27,113 nt of DNA from Iamia sp964643485 (GCA_964643485.1 CAZXRA010000053.1:1-27113); one strand, 5' to 3'. Shown: positions 1-7,514, counted from the first letter of the stretch. The notes: generated from the sequence alone by a model not told the origin. Translations and numbers: made by a program.

Positions 1-89
1 GCGCCGCCTGTGTCGCGGCGGGGTGGTTGGCTCGAGGGGTGCGCTGGGGTGGTGCCTTCACCCAACCGACCTGTGGGTCGGCTGACGGC

Positions 90-1037
90 GTGCCGCACGA
101 CCCTGAGCTCCTGTCCGACCTGACTCCGACGCTGGAGCGGCTGGTGGACCGACATCTGGCCACCACCAAGGAGTGGTTCCCCCACGAGCTGGTGCCCTGG
201 GAGCGAGCCGATGCCGCCACGGCATTGCCCGAGTGGGACGCCGGGCGATCTCCCGTCCCGGAGGCGGTGCGCAGCGCCCTCTTCGTCAACCTGCTCACCG
301 AGGACAACCTGCCGTACTACTTCGCCACCATCGACAAGATGTTCGGGGGCGACGAGGTCTGGGGAGTGTGGGCACGGCGGTGGACGGCGGAAGAGGGCCG
401 CCACTCCATCGTGATCCGTGACTATCTCACCGTCACCGGCTTGGTCGATCCCGTTGCCTTGGAGCGGGCCCGGATGCACCAGGTCTCCCACGGAATCGTG
501 CCGGAGCCGCCATCGCCGCTCGACGGGCTGGTCTACGTCGCCCTGCAGGAGCTGGCGACGCGCATCGCCCACCGGGCCACCGGGAAGCTGCTGGACGACA
601 AGGCGGGGTACGAGGTCATGGCCCGGGTGGGGGCGGATGAGAACCTGCACCACCTGCTCTACCGCGACATGGTGACGGCCGCCATCGAGCGTGATCCTTC
701 CCCCGTGGTGGAGGCGATCGAGCGGCAGGTGACCGACTTCGAGATGCCGGGGACGGGCATCCTGGGCTTCGACCGTCACGCCCTGGCCATCGCCAAGGCC
801 GGGATCTACGACCTCGTCGTCCACCACGACCAGATCTTGGTCCCCGTGGTGCTGCGCCACTGGCGGATCGAGGATCTGGAGGGGCTCACGCCGGCGGCGG
901 AGGAGGCTCGGCGCCGCCTGGTGCGCCGGATCGAGAGGGTCCGCCGGGCCGGGCACCTCCTGGCTGAGCGGTGGGCGGCGGCCGAGGACCGATCGTCCCG
1001 CCATGCCGAGGCGACGGCGGAACCGCTTCCCGTGTAG
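90..1037 (+). CDS. Acyl-ACP desaturase, DesA-type ferritin-like diiron enzyme
   Basis: Predicted soluble fatty-acyl-ACP desaturase that inserts a double bond into an acyl chain carried on ACP, using a diiron centre, O2 and reduced ferredoxin. The ligand pattern is complete: E71 (in EDNLPYY), E102-G-R-H105, E154 (in QELATRIAH) and E184-N-L-H187, numbered from the GTG at 90. The length of 315 aa fits the family, and the helical layout resembles mycobacterial DesA1/DesA2. An upstream in-frame TTG at 27 would add 21 residues of non-helical, cysteine-containing sequence, so the GTG start is preferred; no strong ribosome site marks either. The gene lies outside the mobile element and belongs to the chromosomal backbone. 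Confidence 0.85.
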   Translation: MPHDPELLSDLTPTLERLVDRHLATTKEWFPHELVPWERADAATALPEWDAGRSPVPEAVRSALFVNLLTEDNLPYYFATIDKMFGGDEVWGVWARRWTAEEGRHSIVIRDYLTVTGLVDPVALERARMHQVSHGIVPEPPSPLDGLVYVALQELATRIAHRATGKLLDDKAGYEVMARVGADENLHHLLYRDMVTAAIERDPSPVVEAIERQVTDFEMPGTGILGFDRHALAIAKAGIYDLVVHHDQILVPVVLRHWRIEDLEGLTPAAEEARRRLVRRIERVRRAGHLLAERWAAAEDRSSRHAEATAEPLPV

Positions 1038-1072
1038 CCCCGGGCGGGGATGCCTGGCTCTACGGTGAGGGC

Positions 1073-1333
1073 GTGGACTGGGAGGACGAGGAGTGGGAGA
1101 GCCAGGCGCCGACAGGTCGCCGGGCCCGGGTCGCCGGGGTCGTTCTCCTCGCCGTGTTCGCCTCGGTCCCGCTGCTGTCGTTCCTGAGCGGTGTCGGGTC
1201 GGTGGGTCGTCTGGGCCCGCTGCTCGTCGCCATCGTGGTGCTGGCCGTGATCGCCGGCCTCTACGCCCTGGTTGTCCGCTGGCTCCGGGGGCCGAGAGAG
1301 CAGGCCGGTGATGACGACGACCTGTGGATCTGA
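1073..1333 (+). CDS. Small two-helix membrane protein, unknown function
   Basis: An 86-aa protein with an acidic N-terminus, a short basic stretch (GRRAR), two hydrophobic helices (about residues 20-40 and 46-66) joined by a Gly/Ser-rich turn, and an acidic tail. The GTG at 1073 is preceded by a GGTGAGG purine tract. It follows the desaturase by 35 nt in the same direction and may be co-transcribed. No family is recognised. It is probably an integral membrane protein with both ends in the cytoplasm, judged from the positive residues before helix 1 and after helix 2. Confidence 0.6.
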   Translation: MDWEDEEWESQAPTGRRARVAGVVLLAVFASVPLLSFLSGVGSVGRLGPLLVAIVVLAVIAGLYALVVRWLRGPREQAGDDDDLWI

Positions 1334-1335
1334 GA

Positions 1336-1351
1336 TCGGGCTTCGGCCCGA
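1336..1351 (+). terminator. Terminator-like hairpin upstream of tRNA-Arg
   Basis: Perfect 6-bp stem TCGGGC / GCCCGA closed by a TTCG tetraloop, 3 nt after the stop of the small membrane gene. There is no T-tract, so it may be only a weak terminator, but the stable UUCG-type loop and its place between a coding gene and a tRNA support transcript-end or RNA-stability use. Confidence 0.45.
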
Positions 1352-1365
1352 CGGCGGGCGTGGCC

Positions 1366-1371
1366 TACGAT
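1366..1371 (+). promoter_or_regulatory. Possible -10 element of tRNA-Arg
   Basis: TACGAT lies 12 nt before the first base of the tRNA, a good match to the -10 consensus at a plausible distance. No convincing -35 is seen 17 nt upstream. Confidence 0.35.
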
Positions 1372-1383
1372 GACCGCCGCCCT

Positions 1384-1460
1384 GCGCTCGTAGCTCAATT
1401 GGATAGAGCATCTGACTACGGATCAGAAGGTTGGGGGTTCGAGTCCCTCCGAGCGCGCCA
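1384..1460 (+). tRNA. tRNA-Arg, anticodon ACG, with encoded CCA
   Basis: Complete cloverleaf: acceptor stem GCGCTCG (1384-1390) with CGAGCGC (1450-1456), D-arm around TAGCTCAATTGGATAGAGCA, anticodon stem TCTGA/TCAGA around loop CTACGGA (anticodon ACG), T-arm GGGGGTTCGAGTCCCTC, discriminator G and encoded CCA at 1458-1460. A34 would be read as inosine, decoding CGU/CGC/CGA. The gene is the integration site of the neighbouring element: its 3' part from the anticodon loop onward is the left copy of the 47-bp repeat, so the tRNA is regenerated intact by the insertion. Confidence 0.97.
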
Positions 1461-1462
1461 CA
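1416..1462 (+). repeat. attL: left copy of the 47-bp integration repeat
   Basis: The segment from the anticodon loop of tRNA-Arg to 2 nt past the CCA is identical over 47 bp to 14955-15001. A base mismatch ends the identity on each side. It lies 132 bp from the integrase start codon. Direct repeats of a tRNA 3' end are the usual product of site-specific integration by tyrosine recombinases. Confidence 0.93.
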
Positions 1463-1474
1463 TAGATCCAGGTC

Positions 1475-1498
1475 AGAGCCTTATTTGGCGGAGGCTCT
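1475..1498 (+). terminator. Hairpin after tRNA-Arg
   Basis: Inverted repeat AGAGCCT / AGGCTCT (7-bp stem, 10-nt loop) starting 15 nt past the tRNA CCA. It could act as a transcript end for the tRNA or protect it from read-through into the element. No long T-tract follows. Confidence 0.35.
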
Positions 1499-1515
1499 TG
1501 CGCCGGACCCGCTCC

Positions 1516-1584
1516 GTGAGAAGCATATGAGAAGCAGAAGCCCGGGAATCCTGGGGTTCGCTGCTTCTCACGCTTGCTTCTCAC
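1516..1584. repeat. Cluster of 10-bp integrase arm-type sites (left end)
   Basis: GTGAGAAGCA occurs at 1516-1525, a near copy ATGAGAAGCA at 1527-1536, and the inverse TGCTTCTCAC at 1562-1571 and 1575-1584. Two exact copies also lie near the right end (14815-14824 and 14827-14836). Short repeated sites near both att cores are typical of arm-type sites bound by the N-terminal domain of tyrosine integrases, or of accessory factor sites. The inverted pair ends at the integrase ribosome site, so occupancy could also repress the integrase. Confidence 0.7.
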
Positions 1585-1594
1585 GGGAGGCGTC

Positions 1595-2752
1595 ATGCCG
1601 AAGTGCGACGGCGTGTACCAGGACGGCAAGGGCCGCTGGTACTTCAAGGTCTGGCTCGGTCGGGATCCCCTGACGGGCCGCCAGCAACAGGTCACCAAGC
1701 GCGGGTTCCCGACCGCGGCCGATGCGGCCCGGGCCCGGCGCAAGGTGCTCGACGAGGTGGACGAGCGGCCCCGGGCCGCCACCCTGCCGGCCACGCTGTC
1801 GGTGGACGACCTGCTCGACCTGTACCTCGACGGCCTCGACGCCGACGAGAAGCTCTCGGCCAAGACGAGGTTCGACTACCGCCACAACGCGGCGTCGTAC
1901 GTGCGGCCGTGGCTCGGGAAGAAGCGGGTGCGGGACCTGACCCCCGAGGTGGTCCTGGCCTGGCAGCGCCAGCTCCTGGCCGGTGGTGGAACGAAGGGCG
2001 GCAAGCCACTGGCGGCCAACACCGTGCGCCTGGCCCGCTCACCGCTGACGGGAGCGCTCAAGCTCGCCGTCGAACAGGGCGTGATCCGCACGAACCCGAT
2101 GACGTCCGTGGCTCGCCCCCCGACGAAGCGGTCAGTCCCGAAGCACTGGAGCCCGGAGCAGGCCCGCCAGTTCCTCGACAGCCAGAACGGCGACCGCCTC
2201 TACCCGCTGTGGGCCTTCCTGCTCGGCTCAGGCCTGCGGATCGGCGAGCTGGTGTGGCTGCGGTGGGAGAACGTCAACCTGGTCCGCCAGCACGCCCGAA
2301 TCGTGGAGTTCGCCTCGACCCTCGGCTGGGACCTGGTCGAGTCTCAGGGCAAGAGCGCCACGGCGACCCGCACCGTCGACCTCGACTCCGGCCTCGTGGC
2401 CGTGCTCAAGCAGCAGCGAGAGATGCAGCGCTTCGAGGCCCGCCAGGAGGACTGCGTCGAGTCCGACTACGCCTTCACCAAGCCCGGTGGTGGCTACTAC
2501 CACCCGCAGGTGATCTCCAAGGCCCTGGGCCAAGCCTCAACCGACGCCGGCCTCCCCCGCCTCACCGCCCACGGCCTCCGCCACACCAGCGCCACCCTCA
2601 TGCTCGCCAGCGGCATCCCCCCCAAGGTCGCCGCCGAACGCCTCGGCCACAGCGACCCCAGCCTCTTCATGAACCTCTACAGCCACGTCACCCCCACCAT
2701 GCAACGCGAAGCCGCGGACAAACTTGGCCAAACCCTCTTCGGGCCGAGCTGA
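1595..2752 (+). CDS. int: Tyrosine site-specific integrase
   Basis: A 385-aa tyrosine recombinase that would catalyse integration and excision of the element at tRNA-Arg. It has an N-terminal arm-binding region with several Trp/Arg-rich strands (about 1-60), a SAM-like core-binding domain (about 70-170) and a C-terminal catalytic domain with R215 (GSGLRIGEL), H326-G-L-R329, H352 (ERLGHSD) and nucleophile Y362 (NLYSHV). The ATG at 1595 is chosen over an upstream in-frame TTG because GGGAGG lies 4 nt before it. The gene reads away from the tRNA and starts 132 bp from attL, the usual layout for tRNA-integrated actinobacterial elements. No catalytic residue is missing. Confidence 0.95.
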   Translation: MPKCDGVYQDGKGRWYFKVWLGRDPLTGRQQQVTKRGFPTAADAARARRKVLDEVDERPRAATLPATLSVDDLLDLYLDGLDADEKLSAKTRFDYRHNAASYVRPWLGKKRVRDLTPEVVLAWQRQLLAGGGTKGGKPLAANTVRLARSPLTGALKLAVEQGVIRTNPMTSVARPPTKRSVPKHWSPEQARQFLDSQNGDRLYPLWAFLLGSGLRIGELVWLRWENVNLVRQHARIVEFASTLGWDLVESQGKSATATRTVDLDSGLVAVLKQQREMQRFEARQEDCVESDYAFTKPGGGYYHPQVISKALGQASTDAGLPRLTAHGLRHTSATLMLASGIPPKVAAERLGHSDPSLFMNLYSHVTPTMQREAADKLGQTLFGPS

Positions 2753-2830
2753 ATGGTCGCGCTACCCATGCAGTCACCGTGCCCCACCCCGGGAGGGCTC
2801 TGTGGCCATCTGCACCTGACCATATTGACC

Positions 2831-2849
2831 CCAACCCTTACAGGGTTGG
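2831..2849. terminator. Strong hairpin after the integrase gene
   Basis: Perfect 7-bp stem CCAACCC / GGGTTGG with a 5-nt TTACA loop, 78 nt after the integrase stop and just before the peptidase gene. It is directly preceded by TTGACC, which could be a -35 of the next gene, so the palindrome may be an operator rather than a terminator. No T-tract follows. Confidence 0.4.
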
Positions 2850-2890
2850 CAGTACCCGGATGAACTCTCGGGAGGATTCTTATCGCCGGT

Positions 2891-3571
2891 ATGCGCGGAC
2901 TTGCGCGGCGTGGCAGTCTTGATGAGATGGTTCCAGCTCAAGCCTACGAACGCGTTGTCCAGCTAACAACCCCTATGAGTCGAGGTGCAGGCTTCACGAT
3001 CGACGTTAAAGGGCGTCAATGGTTGGTCACGGCGAGGCACGTGGTTGAAGGGGCGCGACCAGATCAAGTGATCGTGTTGCGGCGGGCTGTGCGAGCGAAT
3101 GTGGAATTGACGCCTGTACCGCCTGCTGAAGTCGGAGCTGACATCGCCGTATTCGAACTCTCGCAGGACATCACGCCGCCGAACCTGACGTTACACGCGA
3201 CGTCTGGAGGAGTGATTTTCTCTCAGGACGCATATTTCCTTGGCTGGCCCTATGGGTTGGGTCTGCGAGATGCCCGCTTTGGCGCCTATCCTTTTGTGAA
3301 GAAGTCGATCGTTGCTGGACTCGACGAGGACGTCAACGGAGTCAGCTTGTTTCTGCTCGATGGCATCAATAATCCGGGTTTCTCTGGCGGCCCTGTTGTC
3401 TTCAACAAGATAGGCACCAAGGACTGGCATGTCATGTCGGTGGTCAGTGCGTACAGAACGGAGCAGATCTCAGTCGTTGGTGGGACCGGAGCGGTACCCG
3501 CTAACACGGGAATCGTGATCACGTACGACATTCGACACGCCGTCGACTCGATCGAGCAATACATGACATAA
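2891..3571 (+). CDS. Trypsin-like serine peptidase, cytosolic
   Basis: A 226-aa protein with a chymotrypsin/trypsin-like fold signature and full triad: H50 in TARHVVEG, D84 in GADIAVFEL, S165 in NPGFSGGPV. There is no signal peptide or membrane helix, so it should act inside the cell, unlike HtrA-type secreted proteases. The start is uncertain: the ATG at 2891 has GGAGG 15 nt upstream, a little far, and an in-frame ATG at 2927 would remove 12 residues without touching the fold. Base composition is visibly less GC-rich than the flanking genes, suggesting separate acquisition. No partner gene lies in the same operon. Orphan trypsin-like proteins are known in bacterial defence islands, but the substrate here is unknown. 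Confidence 0.8.
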   Translation: MRGLARRGSLDEMVPAQAYERVVQLTTPMSRGAGFTIDVKGRQWLVTARHVVEGARPDQVIVLRRAVRANVELTPVPPAEVGADIAVFELSQDITPPNLTLHATSGGVIFSQDAYFLGWPYGLGLRDARFGAYPFVKKSIVAGLDEDVNGVSLFLLDGINNPGFSGGPVVFNKIGTKDWHVMSVVSAYRTEQISVVGGTGAVPANTGIVITYDIRHAVDSIEQYMT

Positions 3572-3657
3572 ACAGCCGCGTCTGCTTCTCTTATCCTCTG
3601 CCTCGGATTGTTTGTCAGACAGCGCGCTCGAACGCTGCAATCCGTAGTACAGATAGA

Positions 3658-3674
3658 TGAGCGAAGATCGCTCA
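3658..3674. terminator. Hairpin between convergent genes
   Basis: Stem TGAGCG / CGCTCA (6 bp) with loop AAGAT, between the + strand peptidase and the - strand small HTH gene. The stop codon of the HTH gene (3672-3674) sits in the stem. It is probably a shared bidirectional terminator; no long T-run is present. Confidence 0.35.
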
Positions 3675-3986
3675 GATATCTGCGTCGTTGGCGCCTAGGA
3701 TCAGCCGGGGTGACTTAACTATGGCGCTGTATCGTTGCTGGGTGCCTTGGGCGGAGGTGCCGATCTGGGTTCCGATGCGCTTCCACGAGAGCCCTGCGGC
3801 CCGGGCGCTGGCTACGGCCTCGGCGACCTGGCGCTCGCTGCGGGCCCGGCTGAGGGCGGCTCGGCGGAGGAGATATTCGGCGACATCAACCTCGTCGTCG
3901 GGTGAGGGCTCGTAGTCCTCCAGCTTCCGTGCCAGCTCGTCGGCGTGGTCGAGGATCTCCTGCATGGATCGGGGCATCTGGGTCAC
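3672..3986 (-). CDS. Small HTH-like protein, probable antitoxin partner
   Basis: A 104-aa protein: an acidic helical N-terminal half, then a predicted helix-turn-helix at about 50-85 (VAEAVASARAAGLSWKRIG followed by QIGTSAQG), and a short basic tail. It starts at a GTG overlapping the stop of the upstream gene (GTGA), so the two are translationally coupled. The pairing of a small beta-rich basic protein with a downstream HTH protein is a common actinobacterial toxin-antitoxin layout; the HTH protein would be antitoxin and autorepressor. The family is recognised only by this architecture, not by a named domain, and the role is inferred. An internal ATG at 3977 is an alternative start. Confidence 0.6.
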   Translation of the reverse strand: MTQMPRSMQEILDHADELARKLEDYEPSPDDEVDVAEYLLRRAALSRARSERQVAEAVASARAAGLSWKRIGTQIGTSAQGTQQRYSAIVKSPRLILGANDADI

Positions 3987-4249
3987 CTCAGGTGTCGTGC
4001 GGCCATGGCGTGGACGATGAACTCGGTGCCTTCGGAAGTGGCGAGGCCTACCTCTAGGAGGTGGCCGGCCTGGTCTCCTCCGACGATCATCGTGAGGTCG
4101 TCGACCTTGAGGACGCGGATTGGGTGGCGGTGGGTGTGGAGCATGTCGTCGTCGGTGATCCCGTGTTGTCGAGCGCTCGGCAGGATGACCGGATCCACTG
4201 ATGTCAAGTTATCTTGATGAGGTTTAGGGAGCAACTGTTCGCTCTCCAT
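3983..4249 (-). CDS. Small toxin-like protein upstream of the HTH gene
   Basis: 88 aa. The core pattern (S-A-R-x-H-G-I, then a His-rich helix, then strands with VGGDQAGHLLEVGL and a final VHAM-x-AR-x-L) resembles small BrnT/RelE-like proteins found upstream of HTH antitoxins in Actinobacteria. The start is uncertain: ATG at 4249, or GTG at 4198, which is preceded on the minus strand by GATAAC 9 nt upstream and could be leaderless. It lies 12 nt after the relaxase-helicase stop in the same direction and its stop overlaps the next start. A stabilising toxin-antitoxin role for the mobile element is likely but unproven. Confidence 0.55.
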   Translation of the reverse strand: MESEQLLPKPHQDNLTSVDPVILPSARQHGITDDDMLHTHRHPIRVLKVDDLTMIVGGDQAGHLLEVGLATSEGTEFIVHAMAARHLR

Positions 4250-4261
4250 CTCGCCGAACTG

Positions 4262-6178
4262 TCAGAGCCCGAGGCCGAAGTCATCATCGATGCTCCGTGA
4301 TGCATGCCGCGCTTGTAGGGCGTCGAGTCGCTTGATGATCCTGGCGGCATCCTGGTTCAGCGTGCTCTCGATGTCGTCAGGCTCGGAGCGCTGCTCACCG
4401 GCAGGCTCACCAGGCTGTGCGGTGTCGGTGATCCAGCGTTGGTGGGTGGGGTTGGTCCAGTCGGTGGCGAGGTCTTGGCGGAGTTGGGGGAGGTCATCCG
4501 CGATGGCGTGGAGGGTGGTGTGGTTGCGGGCGCGGCTGAGGGCGACGTATGCGAGTTCTCGGCCGCCGCCGGCGGCGAGGACGTGGGCGCGGTCGTAGGT
4601 GGCACCCTGGGCGCGGTGGACGGTGACGGCGTAGCCGTGGTCGAGGTGCTCGGCGTCGATCGCTGCGCCGGTGAGGAGGATGCGGCGGCCGTCGGTGGTT
4701 TTGGCTTCGAGGGCGTGGTCTTGGGGGTGGGCGCGGGTGATGGTGATGCGTTGGCAGGTGACGAGGCCGTGGTCGGGGAGTGGGGCGAGGACGACGGCTT
4801 GGTCCCCGGCGGCGTATGCCCGTCCTCCGGGGGCAACCAGGTGGGGTCCCGAGAGTCGTCCCGATCGGTGCATGTGCTGGCGGGCGAGGCGGTTGAGGTC
4901 CCGTACATCGTCCCGGCGCCAGGCCAGCAGCGCCGTGTCGTGTCCTTCGGCGATGTCCCGGGCCCAGGTGTCGGTCATCGCGATGAGGGCGTCGGTGCGG
5001 TTGGCGTTCAGGGACGTGCGACCACGCCCGAGGTACCAGTCGATGGCCTTGTGGACGTTCCCGTTGCGGAGCTGGGCGAGAGCGCGGCGTTCGGCGGGGT
5101 CGCGTTGGCGGACGTTCTGGCTGAGCGTGGTGAGGACTTCGGGGTGGCGCTCGAGGAGGGCGGCGAGGGCGCCGCCGGGGCCGATCGAGGAGAGCTGGCG
5201 GGGGTCGCCGACGAGGACGAGCTTCGCCCTTGCCTGTTCGACATGGTCGATGACCCGGTGGAGTTCCCGATCGGCGGTCATGGCTGCTTCGTCGAGGATC
5301 AGGACCGTGCGGTGGTCGAGGACGATCTGGTGGTTGTTGAGGCGCCAGAGGAGCGAGGCGATGGTGCGGGACTCGATGTGCGCCTCAGCGCCAAGGGTCC
5401 TGGCCGCTTGGCCTGAGGTGGACGTACCGACGACCCGGTAGCCGGCCCGGTCCAGGGCGGTGGTGGCGGCGTCCAGAGCGGTCGTCTTGCCAGAGCCGGC
5501 GACTCCGATGATGACCTCGACAGCTCGCCCGGAGCCACAGACCGCTTCGACGACATCCCACTGTCCCGGCGTGAGCGAGCGGCCGATCTCACGGCCCTTG
5601 GCGACCGCCGCGTCGGTGATGTCCGGTTCGGGGAGAGCGGGGCCGGGCTGACGGGTGAGGCGCTCGATGCTGTCTGCGATGGCCTGCTCGGTGGCCAGGA
5701 CTTCGACCGTCGCGTAGGCCCGCTCATGGACGGCCCCGGAGCCGAGGAGGGGGACGACGTGGTGCCCGCCGAGGATGGTGTCGACGACCCGGTCCAGCTC
5801 GGCCGGGTCGTGGCCGTAGAGCAGCGGTGCGATGGCGGTGACGAGGTGGGTGCGGGTGAAGACCTTGTGCTTGGCCATCAGGTCGCCGTCGACGTGCAGC
5901 ACCTCGGCCGCCAGATCCTCGACCTTCTGCTCGGACAGCGGTGCCGGCAGGCCCACTTCGGTGCGGGCGGCTTCGAGCGCAGCGGTGAGGCGCTCGACGG
6001 TCCATCCAATGGAGCCCAGTTCGGCCCGCCACCCGGGCATGAGCTGGTCGATGCCGGTGTGGCGCTTGGCCGCCCGGCTCTGCCGGGCGGTACCGAGCGG
6101 GCTCGGTAGCTGTCGCTGTGATCGGACTCGGCCAGATAGGCGGTGATCTCGTCGCTGCGCTTCGAGAACAGCCCGCAC
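4262..6178 (-). CDS. SF1B helicase part of the broken relaxase
   Basis: A 638-residue open frame whose family-like sequence begins about 30 residues in, after the second frameshift. Helicase motifs are complete: Walker A GVAGSGKT (225-232), Walker B LILDEAAM (DEAA 296-299), motif III VGDPRQLSSIGPGG (from 323), a late YAVTVHRAQGATYD motif and AYVALSRARNHTTL near the C-terminus. It could make a stand-alone RecD-like helicase if translation restarted inside, but no clear ribosome site is seen, so it is better viewed as the downstream half of the frameshifted gene. The two small toxin-antitoxin-like genes follow on the same strand. Confidence 0.75.
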   Translation of the reverse strand: MRAVLEAQRRDHRLSGRVRSQRQLPSPLGTARQSRAAKRHTGIDQLMPGWRAELGSIGWTVERLTAALEAARTEVGLPAPLSEQKVEDLAAEVLHVDGDLMAKHKVFTRTHLVTAIAPLLYGHDPAELDRVVDTILGGHHVVPLLGSGAVHERAYATVEVLATEQAIADSIERLTRQPGPALPEPDITDAAVAKGREIGRSLTPGQWDVVEAVCGSGRAVEVIIGVAGSGKTTALDAATTALDRAGYRVVGTSTSGQAARTLGAEAHIESRTIASLLWRLNNHQIVLDHRTVLILDEAAMTADRELHRVIDHVEQARAKLVLVGDPRQLSSIGPGGALAALLERHPEVLTTLSQNVRQRDPAERRALAQLRNGNVHKAIDWYLGRGRTSLNANRTDALIAMTDTWARDIAEGHDTALLAWRRDDVRDLNRLARQHMHRSGRLSGPHLVAPGGRAYAAGDQAVVLAPLPDHGLVTCQRITITRAHPQDHALEAKTTDGRRILLTGAAIDAEHLDHGYAVTVHRAQGATYDRAHVLAAGGGRELAYVALSRARNHTTLHAIADDLPQLRQDLATDWTNPTHQRWITDTAQPGEPAGEQRSEPDDIESTLNQDAARIIKRLDALQARHASRSIDDDFGLGL

Positions 6179-6412
6179 ACCTCGTCAGGGATGCCCGCGA
6201 TGCGCCAGTGGCGCAGGTTCCCCGACTCCCCCGGATCGGCGGCGATCACAAACCCCATCTCGGCCGCCCGGGCCGCGGAGTGAAGTCGGCCGACCATCGT
6301 GGCCGCCTCCACCGTGTCTCGGAGCGACGCACTGTCGAGGCCCTTGTAGCCGCCGGTGCGATCGAGCATCTCGACGACGTTCGCCACCAGGACGTGATCG
6401 TGGGGCTGTGGG

Positions 6413-6901
6413 TCACCGGCCCGGGAGGTGCCATGCCGCCGTCCGGGCATAGACCAAGCCACCCGTGGCCGTTCGGACCTGAGCCCGCCCCCGCCGGCCG
6501 CCCCGTTGCTGGAACCAGCCATCCAGCCAGTCCATCGTCGCCTGCGTCTCCGCGTCCAAGAGGGCGTGCATGGTGTCGGCCTGATCCATCACGCCGAGCA
6601 CTGCGACGGACTTGTGCGCGCTCACGACCAACTCGAACCCCGGTCGCTTCGTCCTCACCAACCGAAATCCAGAAGCTGGATCTCGGAACCCTCCCGGCCC
6701 GAACGCCGCCTCGTAAGCCTCGGCAGTCACCTCACCGTGCAGACCGAGGCGGACGGCCCCGGCGCCGCCCCACCGCAAGGGCGTCTCGCCGCGGGAGCCG
6801 TAGTAGTCCAGGGCCTGGCAGGGGTGATCGTCGGCCCGGCCGATGATGGTCGCCTCGTGGTAGGCGACCTCGTCGACACCCATGCGCCGGAACCAGGCCA
6901 T
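6413..6901 (-). CDS. Relaxase N-terminal fragment as actually read
   Basis: The open frame from ATG 6901 to the TGA at 6413 encodes the relaxase front part. It contains the hallmark LDYYGSRGETPLRWGG segment, where the paired tyrosines are candidates for the nicking nucleophile region, and ELVVSAHKSVAVLGV. The metal-binding histidines of the HDH type (in QPHDHVLVAN) fall after the frameshift and are lost from this product, so the fragment alone should not be an active nickase. A TTG at 6928 extends the frame but adds nothing recognisable. Confidence 0.6.
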   Translation of the reverse strand: MAWFRRMGVDEVAYHEATIIGRADDHPCQALDYYGSRGETPLRWGGAGAVRLGLHGEVTAEAYEAAFGPGGFRDPASGFRLVRTKRPGFELVVSAHKSVAVLGVMDQADTMHALLDAETQATMDWLDGWFQQRGGRRGRAQVRTATGGLVYARTAAWHLPGR

Positions 6902-7292
6902 CACGACGTCCCGGGCAAGGTCCCGCAACCAACGGTTGCAATCATGTTCCTCATCGGGTTCAGGTGTCGTACGGATCAGGGGACTGGTCCAGGACTTCGT
7001 GATGACTGGTATCTGGCGGGGCGTGGCGGTCAGGTTCTCGGGGTCGTGATGGTCGGTCTTGCTGAGCGTGGAGGCTCCGTTGTCGGCGAGATCGAGGGTC
7101 GGGCTTGAGGCAGCGATCCGAACCGAAGGCCACGAAGCGGCGACGGACGGGTGGTGTCACCGCGACCATGTGAGAGGGATCGGTAACGAGACGGGCCTAG
7201 TGGCGTGAGTCCAGTCGTAGGGCTCACCGATGAGTCCTCGCCGGATCTGACGGCGACCGCTGTCACCGATCGTCAACCTGAAAGGGGCACCG
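6902..7292. other. Gene-poor region between relaxase and xis; possible oriT
   Basis: About 390 nt with no convincing gene. It separates the divergent relaxase (-) and small HTH gene (+). For MobF relaxases oriT normally lies just upstream of the relaxase gene, so this is the place to look, but I see no clear inverted repeat with a nick-site pattern. A direct repeat TCACCGAT occurs twice near 7227-7268, just before the HTH gene. Confidence 0.3.
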
Positions 7293-7514
7293 ATGTCTCA
7301 GCTATCCCTGCCGTCCTCGCCGAAGGACCTACCTCGACTACTCAACGTCACCCAGGTCGCCGAGACGCTCGGCGTGGACGTCCGTCACGTCCGTCGCCTC
7401 ATCCATGAGCGACGCATCCCCTTCATAAAGTGGGGCCACCTCATCCGGTTCGATCCAGATGAGATCGCCGAGTGGCTCGACCGCCACCGCTATGTCAGCG
7501 GCCGCCCTCGATGA
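7293..7514 (+). CDS. Small excisionase-like MerR/HTH_17 DNA-binding protein
   Basis: 73 aa. The single domain reads LLNVTQVAETLGVDVRHVRRL followed by IPFIKWGHLIRFDPDEIAEWLDRH, the standard winged-helix of excisionase (Xis/AlpA-like) proteins: HTH, beta wing with a basic residue, then the recognition of a W-L-x-x-H end helix. The ATG at 7293 follows AAAGGGG at a good spacing. It is the best candidate for the recombination directionality factor of this element, or a regulator of the divergent relaxase promoter. It sits about 5 kb from the integrase, which is unusual for xis but common in actinobacterial integrative elements. Confidence 0.8.
   Translation: MSQLSLPSSPKDLPRLLNVTQVAETLGVDVRHVRRLIHERRIPFIKWGHLIRFDPDEIAEWLDRHRYVSGRPR

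Larger units (their letters stand above)
4262..6901 (-). pseudogene. MobF-family relaxase-helicase (TraA-like), double frameshift
   Basis: The intact product would be about 879 aa: an N-terminal TrwC/TraA relaxase domain, then an SF1B RecD/TraI-type helicase. Such proteins nick oriT and unwind the transferred strand. Reading breaks at two places. Near 6436-6443 an extra G turns ACGCGG into ACGGCGG, so the frame continues into an early stop at 6413-6415; the family sequence RHGTSRAGDPQPHDHVL continues one frame over. Near 6088-6096 one base is missing, and the original frame resumes at RQSRAAKRHTG. The two shifts cancel. Everything outside this block of about 350 nt is intact. This could be a recent decay event or consensus errors in a GC-rich assembly. 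The in-frame ATG at 6883 is an alternative start. Confidence 0.85.

Noticed and set aside
1324..1530. Open frame through the tRNA giving VAQLDRASDYGSEGWG
   Set aside because: This peptide is the well-known false translation of a tRNA gene, not a protein.
1500..1600. Possible CRISPR-like repeats (GTGAGAAGCA clusters)
   Set aside because: Units are only 10 bp with irregular spacing and orientation; the position at element ends fits integrase sites. No cas genes are present.
1423..1863. Minus-strand open frame ending RSEGLEPPTF
   Set aside because: Antisense reading of the tRNA and of the integrase start; a classic spurious annotation.
6902..7292. oriT with a nick site
   Set aside because: Position is right for a MobF system but I could not find a defined inverted repeat or nick consensus, so it is noted only as a possibility.
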